Assembly: GCA_030789695.1 (NCBI GenBank)
Contig: CM061135.1
Coordinates: 112,042,301-112,106,300 of the forward strand
DNA length: 64,000 bases
Reading direction: 5' to 3'
Origin: Scilla litardierei
Lineage: Eukaryota > Streptophyta > Magnoliopsida > Asparagales > Asparagaceae
The position numbers and the translations under genes were made by a program. Below, piece after piece: positions 1 to 10,429 of the stretch; the first letter of the stretch is position 1, and every line of letters starts with the position of its first letter. Under the pieces are notes generated by a model that was given only the letters and a program-made list of their open reading frames with translations, had not been told where the DNA came from and ran no database searches.

Positions 1-168
1 GGACTTGACACCGAACCTTCTCCCTCAGCATCCCGGCGTCCCGACTTCCTCGACGACCCACTACCCCCCGGATGTTCATTCCCACTTTGTGACGATGGCT
101 TATTGAAAGCACTATGTGGGGAAGGACTAATACATGGATTGAAACCCCCCTTGCAGCAGTTGCATATA

Positions 169-414
169 TCATGGTGTTGGTTGCATCTGCATTAGCATGC
201 CATAGGGATGGAATTGTTGATATGGCATGCCAGGCCCTCCACCGTGGCAGGGCGGCGAATGATAAGGAGAATCAATGTTCCTACGCGGCATAGGCCTCCC
301 AAGCATTGGATCAGTCCCATGGCCTTCAACATTCCACTGGTTCACATACGTCTGGTCATACAAGGGGGGCATAGGCTCACTATCCTTTCCGGACTGCGAA
401 GATGACCCTGCCAT
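169..414 (-). CDS. Possible N-terminal fragment of a Harbinger accessory protein (second ORF)
   Basis: An 81-residue minus-strand ORF that starts with ATG (MAGSSSQSGKDSEP) and is rich in Pro, Gly, Met and Gln. It begins about 220 bp downstream of the transposase stop, in the same orientation. PIF/Harbinger elements usually carry a second Myb/SANT-like gene next to the transposase, and a Ser/Gln/Pro-rich start fits that. No Myb/SANT helix is visible here, so the assignment rests on position. The frame closes at 169, which may be a splice site or a lesion; any remainder lies toward or beyond the left edge of the window. Confidence 0.35.
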   Translation of the reverse strand: MAGSSSQSGKDSEPMPPLYDQTYVNQWNVEGHGTDPMLGRPMPRRNIDSPYHSPPCHGGGPGMPYQQFHPYGMLMQMQPTP

Positions 415-633
415 GCCTACAAGATGTAAGAGTTAATAGTGCAAATTCAAATCTGTGAACTCCTATATAGATAACATATATTGCATGTATATAAAAACCC
501 ATTATAGCATAAGGCTTGTAAATCAAACATGATAATATGACAAAATCCAAACACAATCAACCATGATGGACTACATATTAAAATTCATAAGGACTCCGCA
601 TGCACCCACACAACACAAAATTAAAAGCCTCCC

Positions 634-2069
634 TCATATGCCTTGTTCAACTGTGCTACCATTGTTATGTATGTTACAATAGTCGACCCACATGTCCCAT
701 GCGATTTGATCCCTTCGCATTTTCCATTGGTCCCTTTGCTGGGTTTGTTCCCGTATGGGCAACTGTTGGAAAAGATCCAAAATCTCTTCCTCATGATCAT
801 CGATAACATCCCCGTCCTCCTCATCCACACCCACCTCCTCGTTTAGCTGGGGGTCATGTGGATCAGCTACTTGGATATAATTATGCAGTATAGTGCACGC
901 TAGGACGGTATCAACCTGACTTGGGAATGGATAGTGGGGCTTTGACGTCAATATCTTAAACTTGTTCTTAAGTATTCCAAAGGTCGACTCTATCTTTGTT
1001 CGCAATGAAGAATGACTGCGGTTGAATAGCTCTTTGCGATTTCTAGGAACACTGTCAGTATGGTCCTTCAAGGGGTATCGCACGCCCCTGTAGGGCGATA
1101 TGAACCCTGGCATTGTAGTATAACCAGCATCACATAGATAATATTTTCCTACATACAGAAACGTATTGTGAGTATATAATCCTTAGAATTCATACCTATT
1201 AATGTGTATTATTTAGTTAACAGTGTGCATATTACCTTCACACACTCGAAGACCTTGCGGGGGGGGTAAAGACAGCGCATCTTTAAGGACAGTAAAATCA
1301 TTTGCCGATCCTTCCCACCCTGCCATTACGTATGTGAATCTTTTATTGGGCGTAACAGCTGCGAGGACATTTTGTGTCACCCCTTTACGTCCTCTAAAGC
1401 GAGGAACAAGATTGATTGGTAACATGGCATCGATATGGGTCCCATCAATCATTTCAATGCAATCCTGCAAGACCAATCAACGATGAAAATACTAAATACA
1501 CCTTCAATCAATACATCTCATATGTTGTTCCTACCCAAGAATAAGCCATTACCTTGAAATATGGGTACCAAATAGGATTATTAATAATCTCAGGGGGCGT
1601 CTCATTAGGAGCTTGCTTCATGAACGTCTCACGCAAGTTGCCAATTGCCTGCATTACTCGGTTAAAGTACCTACTAATTGTAGAACCTGACCGGATAAAG
1701 TCAACTTGCATTACTCTGTTCTTTGACTTGTGTCCAACGATATGAAGAAACATTGCCAGCTACTCCTCTACTGACACATGAATAGTGTCGTTGAGAAGAC
1801 CCCTTGGACGAACGTTCTCTCAATATATTTGCCAGATTTATGAATGCATGGCTCCGCATTCTTAAGTAGTGTAAACAACTACTTTCACTCCCATCAAGAA
1901 TTCTCTTCATCTGAGAGTTTCTATGATGCTCACGCAATTCAGATGGTTCTCTAGGTAATCGGTTTGTCCTGCCCTCGTTGTATAATAAGAGGTTTACGAA
2001 GACTAAAACGATCGTCAACGCGGGCGCTTCACATGTTTCACACCCCAAATGATCTCCATTGTGATCCAT
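634..2069 (-). pseudogene. PIF/Harbinger transposase (DDE_Tnp_4 / HARBI1-like), decayed
   Basis: Cut-and-paste transposase of the PIF/Harbinger superfamily, read on the minus strand in about three coding blocks. The N-terminal block (2069 to about 1553) has the typical stretch VGHKSKNRVMQVDFIRSG and ends at WYPYFK. An 88-bp intron (1465-1552) leads to the block with EMIDGTHIDAML (first catalytic Asp) and GWEGSANDFTVL (second Asp). An 87-bp intron (1149-1235) leads to the last block, beginning KYYLCDAGY, with SLRTKIESTFGILKNKF holding the catalytic Glu. All three DDE residues are present. Lesions lie in the N-terminal block: a frame change near 1805, just after NILRER, and an in-frame TAG shortly before AMFLHIVG. 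The protein therefore cannot be made intact from this copy. Confidence 0.85.
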
Positions 2070-3690
2070 CTAAACCGTATTTGTAACACACAGAATACCA
2101 TGCATAAGGTGATACATACTTATGAAATTCTCAGAAATAGAGCAATTACAATAGATAACAAGCTACAATAATTTGTATATGGCACGCAGTAATCAAACAT
2201 CTCCCATTCCAAGTATATAATATAATGAACCATACAAAAAACTTTAAAACGTAAACCATAAGAAAATGTGGCATAGTCACACTCAACACCAAGTGAAAGT
2301 AGGGGGGAAAATTTATTGAGCCCTCAGGTAATAATTTTTTTCATTTTCCATCTTTGTGTCCAGGCGGTTGCTCCTTCATTTAAACATATCACGATAACTT
2401 TTTAATTTTATTCCTTCTCGTTCCTATAAACACATGTATTGAAGATGTCATGTGAAAATCATCCACCTTCTTTTATTTTTCCTCATGTCACATAATCTCA
2501 CTTCTACGCAATATGTTGAATGAAGGAACCATCCTGCCTGCATGTACTCTAGAAATACGTAAGTCAGCCGTATAAAAATTATTACTTGTCATCATTGGGC
2601 CCTTTGAAATCGGATTAATACATTTCATATCCTCCTACATGATTTCGCAACACTCAAAGTCATTACATGCCATGCATGAATCCTCAACATATTGCCCTCA
2701 GAATAAACCGACATAAATTAAGCATTGCCGATTTCTTGAAAATAATCAAGCGTACCATAGCAATGCATCAACAAGTCATTATTATTTACAATCCTCATTT
2801 TCATTCTTTATTTTCATCATTGGGCAATTTAAATAATTAATCCGACTTCAGTTAAGGGCTCAGCCTGCATGCAATGTATTGTAGTGCACAAATCATGCTG
2901 TGTATGGCGAGTCTCGCAGATATGGGAAGCAACACTTTCATAATTTCTCCCACATATTTTCTTCCAATTCGCAAACACACAAAATTTCACAAACACCAAC
3001 CCACATATTTGCAGAAAAATAGCAATTTCGGCTTCATTCTCTTTGGATCTCCGCAATCTAGCATACCAACACACATAGTGAAACAGAAATTATACCTTCC
3101 TCGAAGATCACAAGCAATCCTACAGATGTTACTCCCCTCACTGAGATGCTGCTTCCGTGGGCACTCCCGACGATCCACGTCGCAGTGGATCTATTTCGGC
3201 AACCCACAACAGATCTAGCCACCTTCCAAAGCATGGAGGAGAAACACAGTTAGGGTTTTCGGCCTTCTGCTCCAAAAAATGCTAAAAACTTAAACGAATA
3301 ACAAGTAAAAATCACATCTTTACCTCAATACCAGCTCTGAATCACCTATCCAAGGTTCGAACTGCACATGCACGCTGCCTAGGGCACACCCGACGATCCC
3401 ATTGCCATGGATCTCATCGGCAACCCAAAATACAGCGCACTTGGAGCAGATTGAGTAGGGGAGAAATTTTTTTTATGGTTTTCGAAGGAGACCTCAACAA
3501 GGAAAGGCAGCAGGCAGATGGGGCGAAGGAGGAAGAGGGCGCCTCGGGCGTTGCAGTGAGATGATCACACACAGGGAGGGACCCACAAGCGGCGAGAATA
3601 TCTCGTAATCGGAGGGTTTCAGGCGGAAAACAGCGAGAGCCGAAGAATCCTCACTGACACCGCCACATGGGACTTTCCACGAGAGAAAGT
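2070..3690. other. Non-coding 5' part of the Harbinger element
   Basis: AT-rich up to about 3100, then moderately GC-rich. I see no gene. It lies between the transposase start and a Harbinger-like terminal repeat, so it is probably the 5' leader/promoter side of the transposon. It contains an imperfect direct repeat (listed separately). Confidence 0.4.
3159..3427. repeat. Imperfect direct repeat of about 47 bp
   Basis: The segments 3159-3206 and 3382-3427 share GGGCACNCCCGACGATCC, then GGATCT, then CGGCAACCCA. They are about 220 bp apart and lie in the presumed 5' region of the Harbinger element. Both are followed by A-rich sequence and a 'gagaaa' stretch, so the duplicated unit may be longer than the conserved core. 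Confidence 0.55.
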
Positions 3691-3693
3691 TTT

Positions 3694-3711
3694 GGTCGAA
3701 ACGAACAGCCC
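3694..3711 (-). repeat. Candidate terminal inverted repeat of the Harbinger element
   Basis: On the minus strand this reads GGGCTGTTCGTTTCGACC, resembling the GGG-CTGTT-type ends of PIF/Harbinger elements. It is in the right place to be the outer end of the element whose transposase runs leftwards from 2069. The partner end lies outside the window and a 3-bp TSD could not be verified. Confidence 0.45.
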
Positions 3712-3761
3712 ACGAGAAAGCGAGCGAGGATTCCTCACGTCAGAGGGTGAACAGTGCCGCG

Positions 3762-4710
3762 TGTTTACGGGTGTTTTCTCACCACTGTTCGTTGACCGTC
3801 AGCTGCATGGTCAACGTGATCAAGGGGCCGATTTGGGGGTCCCTTGAGATCACCGAGCCTGCGTGTTCTCGGCGTGGGTGGAAGCGGGGTCGGGTGCAGA
3901 CGGGGTCGGGTCCCCGGGTCACGTCGATCCTCTGCCTTCGGGGAGCTGAGGTGAAGCCTCAACTCGGTGGATCGCGCTTGGCCTCTGCTGGGTCGCTCTC
4001 AGCCTCGGTCGGATCCGCGTCGAGGGGTAGCCTCGGCGCCTTGCTAGAGGGTCGGTCTCGAGCAGCCGTCCACCTGATGACTGCGAAGGGGGTGGCCGCC
4101 CGACGCTGAGGGGTAGCCTCGGCGCCTCGGACAGCTTCTTCCTGGACAGATGAGGAAACTCATCAGGGAGGCCGGACCTAGGTTCCGGCCAAATCCCCTC
4201 CGATGCCTAAGTCAGATCAAGGTCTGAAGGGGTACTCGGCGGGGGAGATCCATCTTGTAAGGAAGCCGGAACGTCAACCCAGGCGGCGCGAGTTTGGGGG
4301 AGGGAGGAATTGAGATGGCGAATGCCTAGGTCGTTGATGGAGTACCTCTCTGTTGATTACCTGAGTCTCGATCCCTTTCTCCGTCGTATTGGCCTTCCCC
4401 TTATAGGGTCCCTCGCGATTGTCCCACGTCCCGCCTCCTTTCACGTCCCCACAATCCGCCTCCGCCTCCTCCCACTCGCGCGTAGTGGAGGGGTGGCCCA
4501 TTAACGGGTCCGTTAATGGCCATTATGGGATTGCGGATTCCGAGGGGCGGTTAATCTGGCCGAATGGGGCTAGTCGGGTGCCCCGAGGGTGGAGTGGCTG
4601 GGCCTTCAGCCCCGTTCGTGGGCCCTTCCGGGCGGGCCCGTCTTCTCTAGTTGGCGTCCCCTTTGAGGCTGGGCCGTTGTAATTCGGGCTGGTCCAAATT
4701 AGTCGTAACA
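3762..4710 (-). repeat. 3' LTR of the Tat element
   Basis: 949 bp, plus-strand ends TGTTTACGGG...GTCGTAACA, aligning end to end with 10430-11388. On the coding strand it is preceded by a purine-rich tract (about 4711-4725), the expected polypurine tract. Confidence 0.88.
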
Positions 4711-4932
4711 ATTGCCCCCATCGCTCGGGTCGTTCGGCTTCCGTCGATTCGGCTCGGGTGATGTGACTCTTTCATGATCCCATGGGTGAGTCAGTCGAGG
4801 CTCCGCCATTAAATGAATGTCATTATTACCGCTCCGTTTGAACTTCCGTTGGTGCGGTTTTCGAAGCATCGCTGCCGTCTTGATGTCGCCACGTGCTCTC
4901 CCTTGGCGGTTCAGATCCAACCATCGTCCTCA

Positions 4933-4940
4933 ATATATAT
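4933..4940 (+). promoter_or_regulatory. TATA-like box for the antisense ORF
   Basis: ATATATAT lies about 140 bp upstream of the first ATG of the plus-strand antisense ORF. This spacing would give a short 5' leader. It is a plausible core promoter separate from the LTR; no transcript evidence is available. Confidence 0.35.
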
Positions 4941-5073
4941 GTTCTAATCCCTCGAGCTTCAACTCTTTCGCGCTCATTCCTTCTTGATCTCCGTTCTGCC
5001 AGCTTCTTCTTCCCGACATCTGCCTTCTTCCAATCTCTTATTAAGGCAATTCTCCCACTCTTTAACTCAGGCT

Positions 5074-7210
5074 ATGGCCATGCTTAGAATAGGTGATACA
5101 TGTCCGGGCGGACCGACGCCTGGTCCCGATCGTGCCCATCCCTCGGGGCCCAAAGCTCCCTCGCCGCCCTTGGGGGTCCCGGATAAGGGGAAAGGAAAAC
5201 TTTTTCCGGATCCCGTTGGGGACGATGTGGCCTCGTCTTCCGAGCGATTAGGCATCCCTCCGTCGATCCTCCGGTCGTCATCTATGGCCCCTTTCTTAGT
5301 CACTGGGGAAATACGGGAGAGGTACTTATGTCATCCCTATAACGTCCGGATTCCCTTTAGAGACGAGCGGATCTGCTTCCATCAGAGTAACGAGGTCAGC
5401 GTCTACGTCGAGATGTTCCATCTGGGGCTCCGTTTCCCCCTCCACCCTTTTTATCATTCAATTCACAGATTCCTTGAAAGTCGCCCTATGCCAGCTGACG
5501 CCATCCTCTGTCGCGGTGCTGACCGGGTTCATTATGCTTTGTATCGCTCATGGCCTGAAGCCGTCTCTCCCCCTCCTCTTTTACTTTTACCGGATCCAGA
5601 TGGTTGGCCTCGGATCTTGGCTGCACCTCCGAGCCCGTGCGGGGCGGGTGTGCCTGCTCGGTCTGCCCCATTGGTTGGGGAACTGGGACTCTAGCTTTTT
5701 TTTCGTTGTCTTTCCCCGGGTCTCGGTGATCTTGACAGGTTGGGGGAGTTCACAACAAACCGACAGGGCGGTAACCTTATCCGAGGCCGAGCGAGCCGCG
5801 GTCCGCCTCCTGTCGTCACTTTCTCTTGAAGAGAGGTCGGTCTGGCATTTGCTGAACGACCTGCTTCTTAAGTGCACTCTGTGGTCCCCCGGTAGGTTGT
5901 CTCACTTCCTTCCGTTTAACCTCTGGCTAACCCTGATTTTGCTTCCTCTCGCAGGGATGGCTGGCCACGAATTCACCCACGATGTTGACGAGCTTATTCG
6001 GCTGGGATCTCGCCGGGGTCGTGGGAGTTCTTTCGGACGGGTGCCTCGCCGCTCTGTAGATGAAGAGTTGCGCCGGTCCGAGCCTCCTTCAGGGAGGATT
6101 GAGGCCAAGTCTCCCCCACGGGTCGCATCGGGTCCCCCGGAGGAGAGGTCACTGGGATCGACCCCTCCTTGTTGAGGGTTCCGGATCGACTCCTCGGCCG
6201 TCCGCGGGCGGGAGTCGCAAGCGCTCTCCCCCAGTTACCGATGGCCCCAACGGGAAGAAGTCGCAGAAGAATGGCGGGCGCGCCGCTTCTCCGGCTCCCT
6301 CTGTCGCACCGACAGATCCCGGCAAGGCAATCGTGCTGACCGTTGCGGCCGACCCTGCCGCCCACGCCGTCGTCACTCCCTCGGCTACCCCTTCGGTCTT
6401 GGGGGCAGGCTGCGTCCTGTCGAGCGCCTTAGCGGGACCCGCTGATCCCCCCGGGGACTCGGTGCCCCTTGATATGGCCTTGGCGAATCGGCTGGCGGCG
6501 GATTCCGTCCTTCCGAGGAACCGTTCCCTCTTGGAGATGTCCCCAGTAGACATATTGTTGGACTCTCTGGTCTGTCATCTCCAACAGGTTCGAATTCCTG
6601 TCTTTTTCGGACAGTTGCCCTGCCCTTCGATCTTCCTTGGTATAACCCACCTCTCTTTCGTTTGCAGGCCACCGCGATGGCTGTTGAGGCGCAACGCCGG
6701 GCGACCCGATTGAGAAACCTCGAGGATTCCTTAAATCTGGAGCGCGCTCGGGTTGGGGAGGCTGAGGTAGCCCTTCAAGGTGCCCGCATGGAAGCTCGGC
6801 AGCAACGCCGTCGTGCCGACGAGCTCGAGTCTTAGGTACATGATCTCAAAAGAGATCTTGTGGATGTCCATGACTTGGGCTGAGAAGCGGAAGAAAAGTT
6901 TCGGCTGGAGAGGGAGGATCTCTGGGGCCAACTCGTCGAGCTGCGTCGGAGGCTCCGTTTCGCCGAGGAGGCTGAGAAGGGCGTCGACACATCCATAAGG
7001 CCGAGGATTGCGTCGGTCTTGAGGGAGGTCTTCGGGACCTATGAGGACCTCCTTGCCCCTCGCATAGTGGAGGTCGTCAGGGAGTCATTCCGGCAGTTCG
7101 CGGAGCTCGCTCGGGAGCCGATCCCCCCTCCACCGGGACACACCGATCCCCTCTGCTCGGAGCAAGGCGAGGCCCCAGATGACGCTATCTCTCGTGCTCT
7201 GGACCCCTGA
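5074..7210 (+). pseudogene. Spliced antisense ORF of the Tat element (putative gypsy-type transposon domain, Transposase_28-like)
   Basis: A gene-like ORF on the strand opposite to gag, in the position where Tat elements are known to carry an extra antisense ORF. Exon 1 starts at ATG 5074. It contains a segment (VYVEMFHLGLRFPLHPF, then about 30 codons later GFIMLCIAHGLKPSLP) typical of the plant 'putative gypsy type transposon' domain. A GT...AG intron fits 5893-5954, then a Ser/Arg/Pro-rich linker, a second intron fits about 6587-6667, and a coiled-coil-like C-terminal exon (AMAVEAQRRATRLRNLEDS onward) runs to a stop at 7210. Lesions: a frame change near 5470, another near 6165, and in-frame stops near 6833 and 6880. 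Its function is unknown in the family. Confidence 0.62.
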
Positions 7211-7540
7211 AGAGCCCTTGTACCTTGTCCCCCTTTTTCTTTTCTTGGGTGACAAATTTTGTTGTCAACAACAGTGCTTGAGAGGATGTTGCTGAGTGAT
7301 ATGTAACCCATACCATTAATGAAAACGATTTCTTCTAGTCAGTTTTTCTTGCGCCACTGGTCTCTTCTTCGGGGGTTCTCCCCTTGAAATAACCTTCAAT
7401 GTTCCTAGACCGGACGGGCGCCGCCCATTTTCTCCGCCCGATCATCGTACGTCGCCCTCGTCTTGGGGTGTTGTCCCGGGCTCGTCTGGCTTGGGATGTC
7501 ATTCTTCCCACCGATTCTGTCCGTCGGGATGATTGTCCTC
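7211..7540. other. 3' flank of the antisense ORF
   Basis: No gene seen. The plus-strand sequence is T-rich after the stop and includes AATGAAAA-like stretches around 7318, which could serve polyadenylation of the antisense transcript. It then passes into the GC-rich unique sequence before the tandem array. Confidence 0.35.
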
Positions 7541-8457
7541 AGCCTGGCGAGCGGGTGGTTCACTCGGTCCGCGAGGGAGGTAATCCATCGGCTTGCGGCC
7601 GGTTGTCATGCTCATCGACTGGTGGAGTTACCCCCAGCCTTACGAGCGGGCGGTTCGTTCGGTCCGCGGGGGAGAGTACCCCTCGGCTTATGACCGATCG
7701 TCGTGCCCGTCTGCTGGGGGAGTTGCCCCCAGCCTTACGAGCGGGCGGTTCGCTCGGTCCGCGGGGGTGAGTACCCCTCGGCTTATGACCAGCCGCCGTG
7801 CTCGTCTGCTGGGGGAGTTGCCCCCAGCCTTACGAGCGGGCGGTTCGATCGGTCCGCGGGGGTGAGTACCCCTCGGCTTATGACCGGCCGTCGTGCTCGT
7901 TGGCTGGGGGAGTTGCCCCCAGCCTTACGAGCGGGTGGTTCGCTCGGTCCGCGGGGGTGAGTACCCCTCGGCTTATGACCGGCCGTCGTGCTCGTCGGCT
8001 GGGGGAGTTGCCCCCAGCCTTACGAGCGGGCGGTTCGCTCGGTCTGCGGGGGTGAGTACCCCTCGGCTTATGACCGGCCGTCGTGCTCGTCGGCTGGGGG
8101 AGTTGCCCCCAGCCTTACGAGCGGGCGGTTCGCTCGGTCCACGGGGGTGAGTACCCCTCGGCTTATGACCGGCCGTCATGCTCGTCGGCTGGGGGAGTTG
8201 CCCCCAGCCTTACGAGCGGGCGGTTCGCTCGGTCCGCGGGGGTGAGTACCCCTCGGCTTATGACCGGCCGTCGTGCTCGTCGGTTGGGGGAGTTGCCCCC
8301 AGCCTTACGAGTGGGCGATTCGCTCGGTCCGCGGGGGTGAGTACCCCTCGGCTTATGACCGGCCGTCGTGCTCGTTGGCTGGGGGAGTTGCCCCAGCCTT
8401 ACAAGCGGGCGCTTCGCTCGGTCCACGGGGGTGAGTACCCCTCGGCTTATGACCGGC
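7541..8457. repeat. 95-bp tandem repeat array (about 9.5 copies)
   Basis: A head-to-tail array with an exact 95-bp period through most of its length. The first copy (from 7541) and the last partial copies are the most diverged. Each unit contains GGTCCGCGGGGGTGAGTACC and a perfect hairpin CTGGGGGAGTTGCCCCCAG (7-bp stem). Because 95 is not a multiple of three, overlapping short reading frames recur every 95 bp; these are artefacts of the repeat. The array occupies the place where pol would lie in an autonomous Tat element. Confidence 0.95.
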
Positions 8458-8715
8458 TCGGTTGGCCTATTCTCTGGGGAACAGCTTTTCCTCCACACTC
8501 AATGGTCAATCGTGGTTGCCTTGATTGAGTCCTCCTATGCGTCCTGAATCGTCTGCTCAAAAACAAGTGATTGAATCTACGTTGACTGAGTACGCCTTCA
8601 TTTCCATGAGACAGTACATTTGGAGGAATGAAAAAGAAAAAGGCGACAAAAGACAGGGGAGGTTCTGGCAGTATAGCCCTCCCCCGGCGAAGCGGCGGCT
8701 GTTTACTCTATCCCC

Positions 8716-10380
8716 TCACTCGATGATACGCGTAACTGTCTGGACCGCGTTCACCCTTTTTCCATTGTCCTGCTGTTTGGACGTTCCTTCTCCCGAGGCG
8801 GGGTCGTTGGCGAAGTTCTTCAGGTGCTCCCGGCTCACAAGCTTCTCGATGTCTTTCTTCAGATGCTAACAGTCGTCGGTGTTGTGGCCGTTGTCTTTGT
8901 GGTACTTGCAGTACTTCTCTTCATCCCTCCCGCCTTTCTTCATCCTTGGGGGGGTCGGTTCATATGTCCCTCCTTCTAGGCTTGCGCTAGGACCACGTCC
9001 GGGGCGGCGGTTACCGAGGCGTGCCGGGGCTCTTCCCTCCGTGGTCTTCCTCTGGCCCTCTTCTCTTGTCGATGCTCCTCCGCGCCGCGACACTCGTTCT
9101 CATCGCGCTTGGTTCTTCGCCTGGTCTTACCCTCATCGACGGCCATGGCCTCTTCTGTTAGCATGAAGCGTTCCGCTCGGGCCATAATTCCGGCGAGGTC
9201 CTTCGGAGGGTCGCTGTGTAGCGATTTCTTCAAGCCCCTATGTCGCAGACCTTTCTTCAGGGCCGCCTTCACAACCAGCTCGTGGCATCTATCCACGCTT
9301 AATCGCTCCACACTGAAGTGACGCATGAAGTGTCTCAGAGATTCGGCCGGTCCCTGTACCACATTGAACAAGTGTTCCGAATCAGGTCTTACCTGCCGCC
9401 CGGCCATAAATTGCTTGCAGAACAACTGGGTGAGCTCCTCGAAGCTATCTATCGACCGACCAGGCAGGCTGAGGTACCAGGTCCGCGCGGCCCCCGTAGG
9501 GTGGAGTAGAAGCCCCTGCAGAGCAGGGTGTCATCGGCCCCCGGAACGCCATGACCCCCTCGTAGTCCATCACATGATCCGCGGGGTCGCTGATGCCGTT
9601 GTATTTCTCCAGTGTCGATACCTTGAAGTTCGAGGGTATCCGCGCCTCGGTTATCCTCCGAGTCAGAGGGCATCGTTCTCCGCTGATGCACCCGGGTCGC
9701 TCCCCTTCGCCCGCTTCCTTGCCGTTCGGCTACAACGGGGGGGGGGGGGGGGGGGGGGGGGGGGCCGATGGAAGCTTGACCTCCTCTTGGGCCTTCGCCA
9801 TCTTGGGTGCCGGACTCGATCGGCGCGAACACTCCTTCCGGCTCTTTTGGGGGTGCGTCCTTGCTCGTCGGCTGCCTCCACTCTGGTAAGACCGGACGCT
9901 CGCTGACCGGCGATCATCCCGCCTACGTTTGGACGATCCCGGGCGCGAGGACGAGGCCGTCCTCGAGACGCCGTCCGTCCGCTCCGAGTCCCTCCCATTT
10001 CCTTCTCTGAATGAGGTGGGAGTGGGAGACTGTGCCGGGGAAAAACCGGGCATGGTGAACCTCCGCTCCATGTTGTGTACTCCTTTTCCTTGGTTGGCAA
10101 CCACGGCGGAGCGAAGAGGTCGGCGATCCTCTTCTTGGCGGTAGGCCTGTCCCTCCCCCTCCTCGGGGGTGCTGCTGACGAGCTGTTGAATCGTCGCGAC
10201 TAAAGTTCGGATGTTGGTGTTGGTCTCCTGTGCGTAGGCTCGGAGTTGCCCCTGTGTGGCCAGCCGGGTGTCGTCGGTCTCTCCGGCGGCGCGACCGTTC
10301 GGGTTCTCGGCGGGGGCGTGGTATGCGCCCTCCTCCGGGATGGGTGGCATGCGCCCCAGGCCGTTGCCGATGGGTTCCAT
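8716..10380 (-). pseudogene. Tat-type gag polyprotein, frameshifted
   Basis: Capsid-type protein of the Tat element, minus strand. It starts at ATG 10380 (MEPIGNGLGRMPPIPEEG), just inside the PBS. A disordered Arg/Ser-rich N-terminus leads into a polyproline tract encoded by the C28 run (9737-9764). The conserved core then appears in pieces of different frame: DPADHVMDYEGVMAFRG, DDTLLCRGFYSTLRGP, then FCKQFMAGRQVRPDSEHLF. A nucleocapsid-like motif YCKYHKDNGHNTDDC follows and is interrupted by TAG at about 8877. The frame resumes with HLKKDIEKLVSREHLKNF and ends at 8716. At least three frame changes and one stop mean no intact Gag. No protease follows. Confidence 0.8.
9737..9764. repeat. 28-bp poly-G run
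   Basis: An uninterrupted run of 28 G on the plus strand (C on the gag strand), encoding polyproline. It is a strong candidate for G-quadruplex formation and replication slippage. The gag frame differs on its two sides. Its exact length is also prone to sequencing or assembly error. Confidence 0.9.
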
Positions 10381-10408
10381 CTTGGTGGTTTGACGTGGGT
10401 GTTAGTTC

Positions 10409-10427
10409 GTTCCCACAGACGGCGCCA
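10409..10427 (-). other. Primer-binding site of the Tat element
   Basis: On the minus strand TGGCGCCGTCTGTGGGAAC begins two bases (TC) inside the 5' LTR edge at 10430. This PBS type is diagnostic of the Tat lineage, in contrast to the TGGTATCA (initiator-Met) type used by the other LTR elements in this window. Confidence 0.85.
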
Positions 10428-10429
10428 GA

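Noticed and set aside
7541..8457. CRISPR-like regular repeats
   Set aside because: The whole 95-bp unit is conserved with no variable spacers, and the DNA is clearly a plant nuclear genome with introns.
7593..8528. Series of overlapping 85-116-residue open frames repeating every 95 bp
   Set aside because: They are produced by the tandem array, whose period is not a multiple of three. The frames shift with each unit and have no independent start context or homology.
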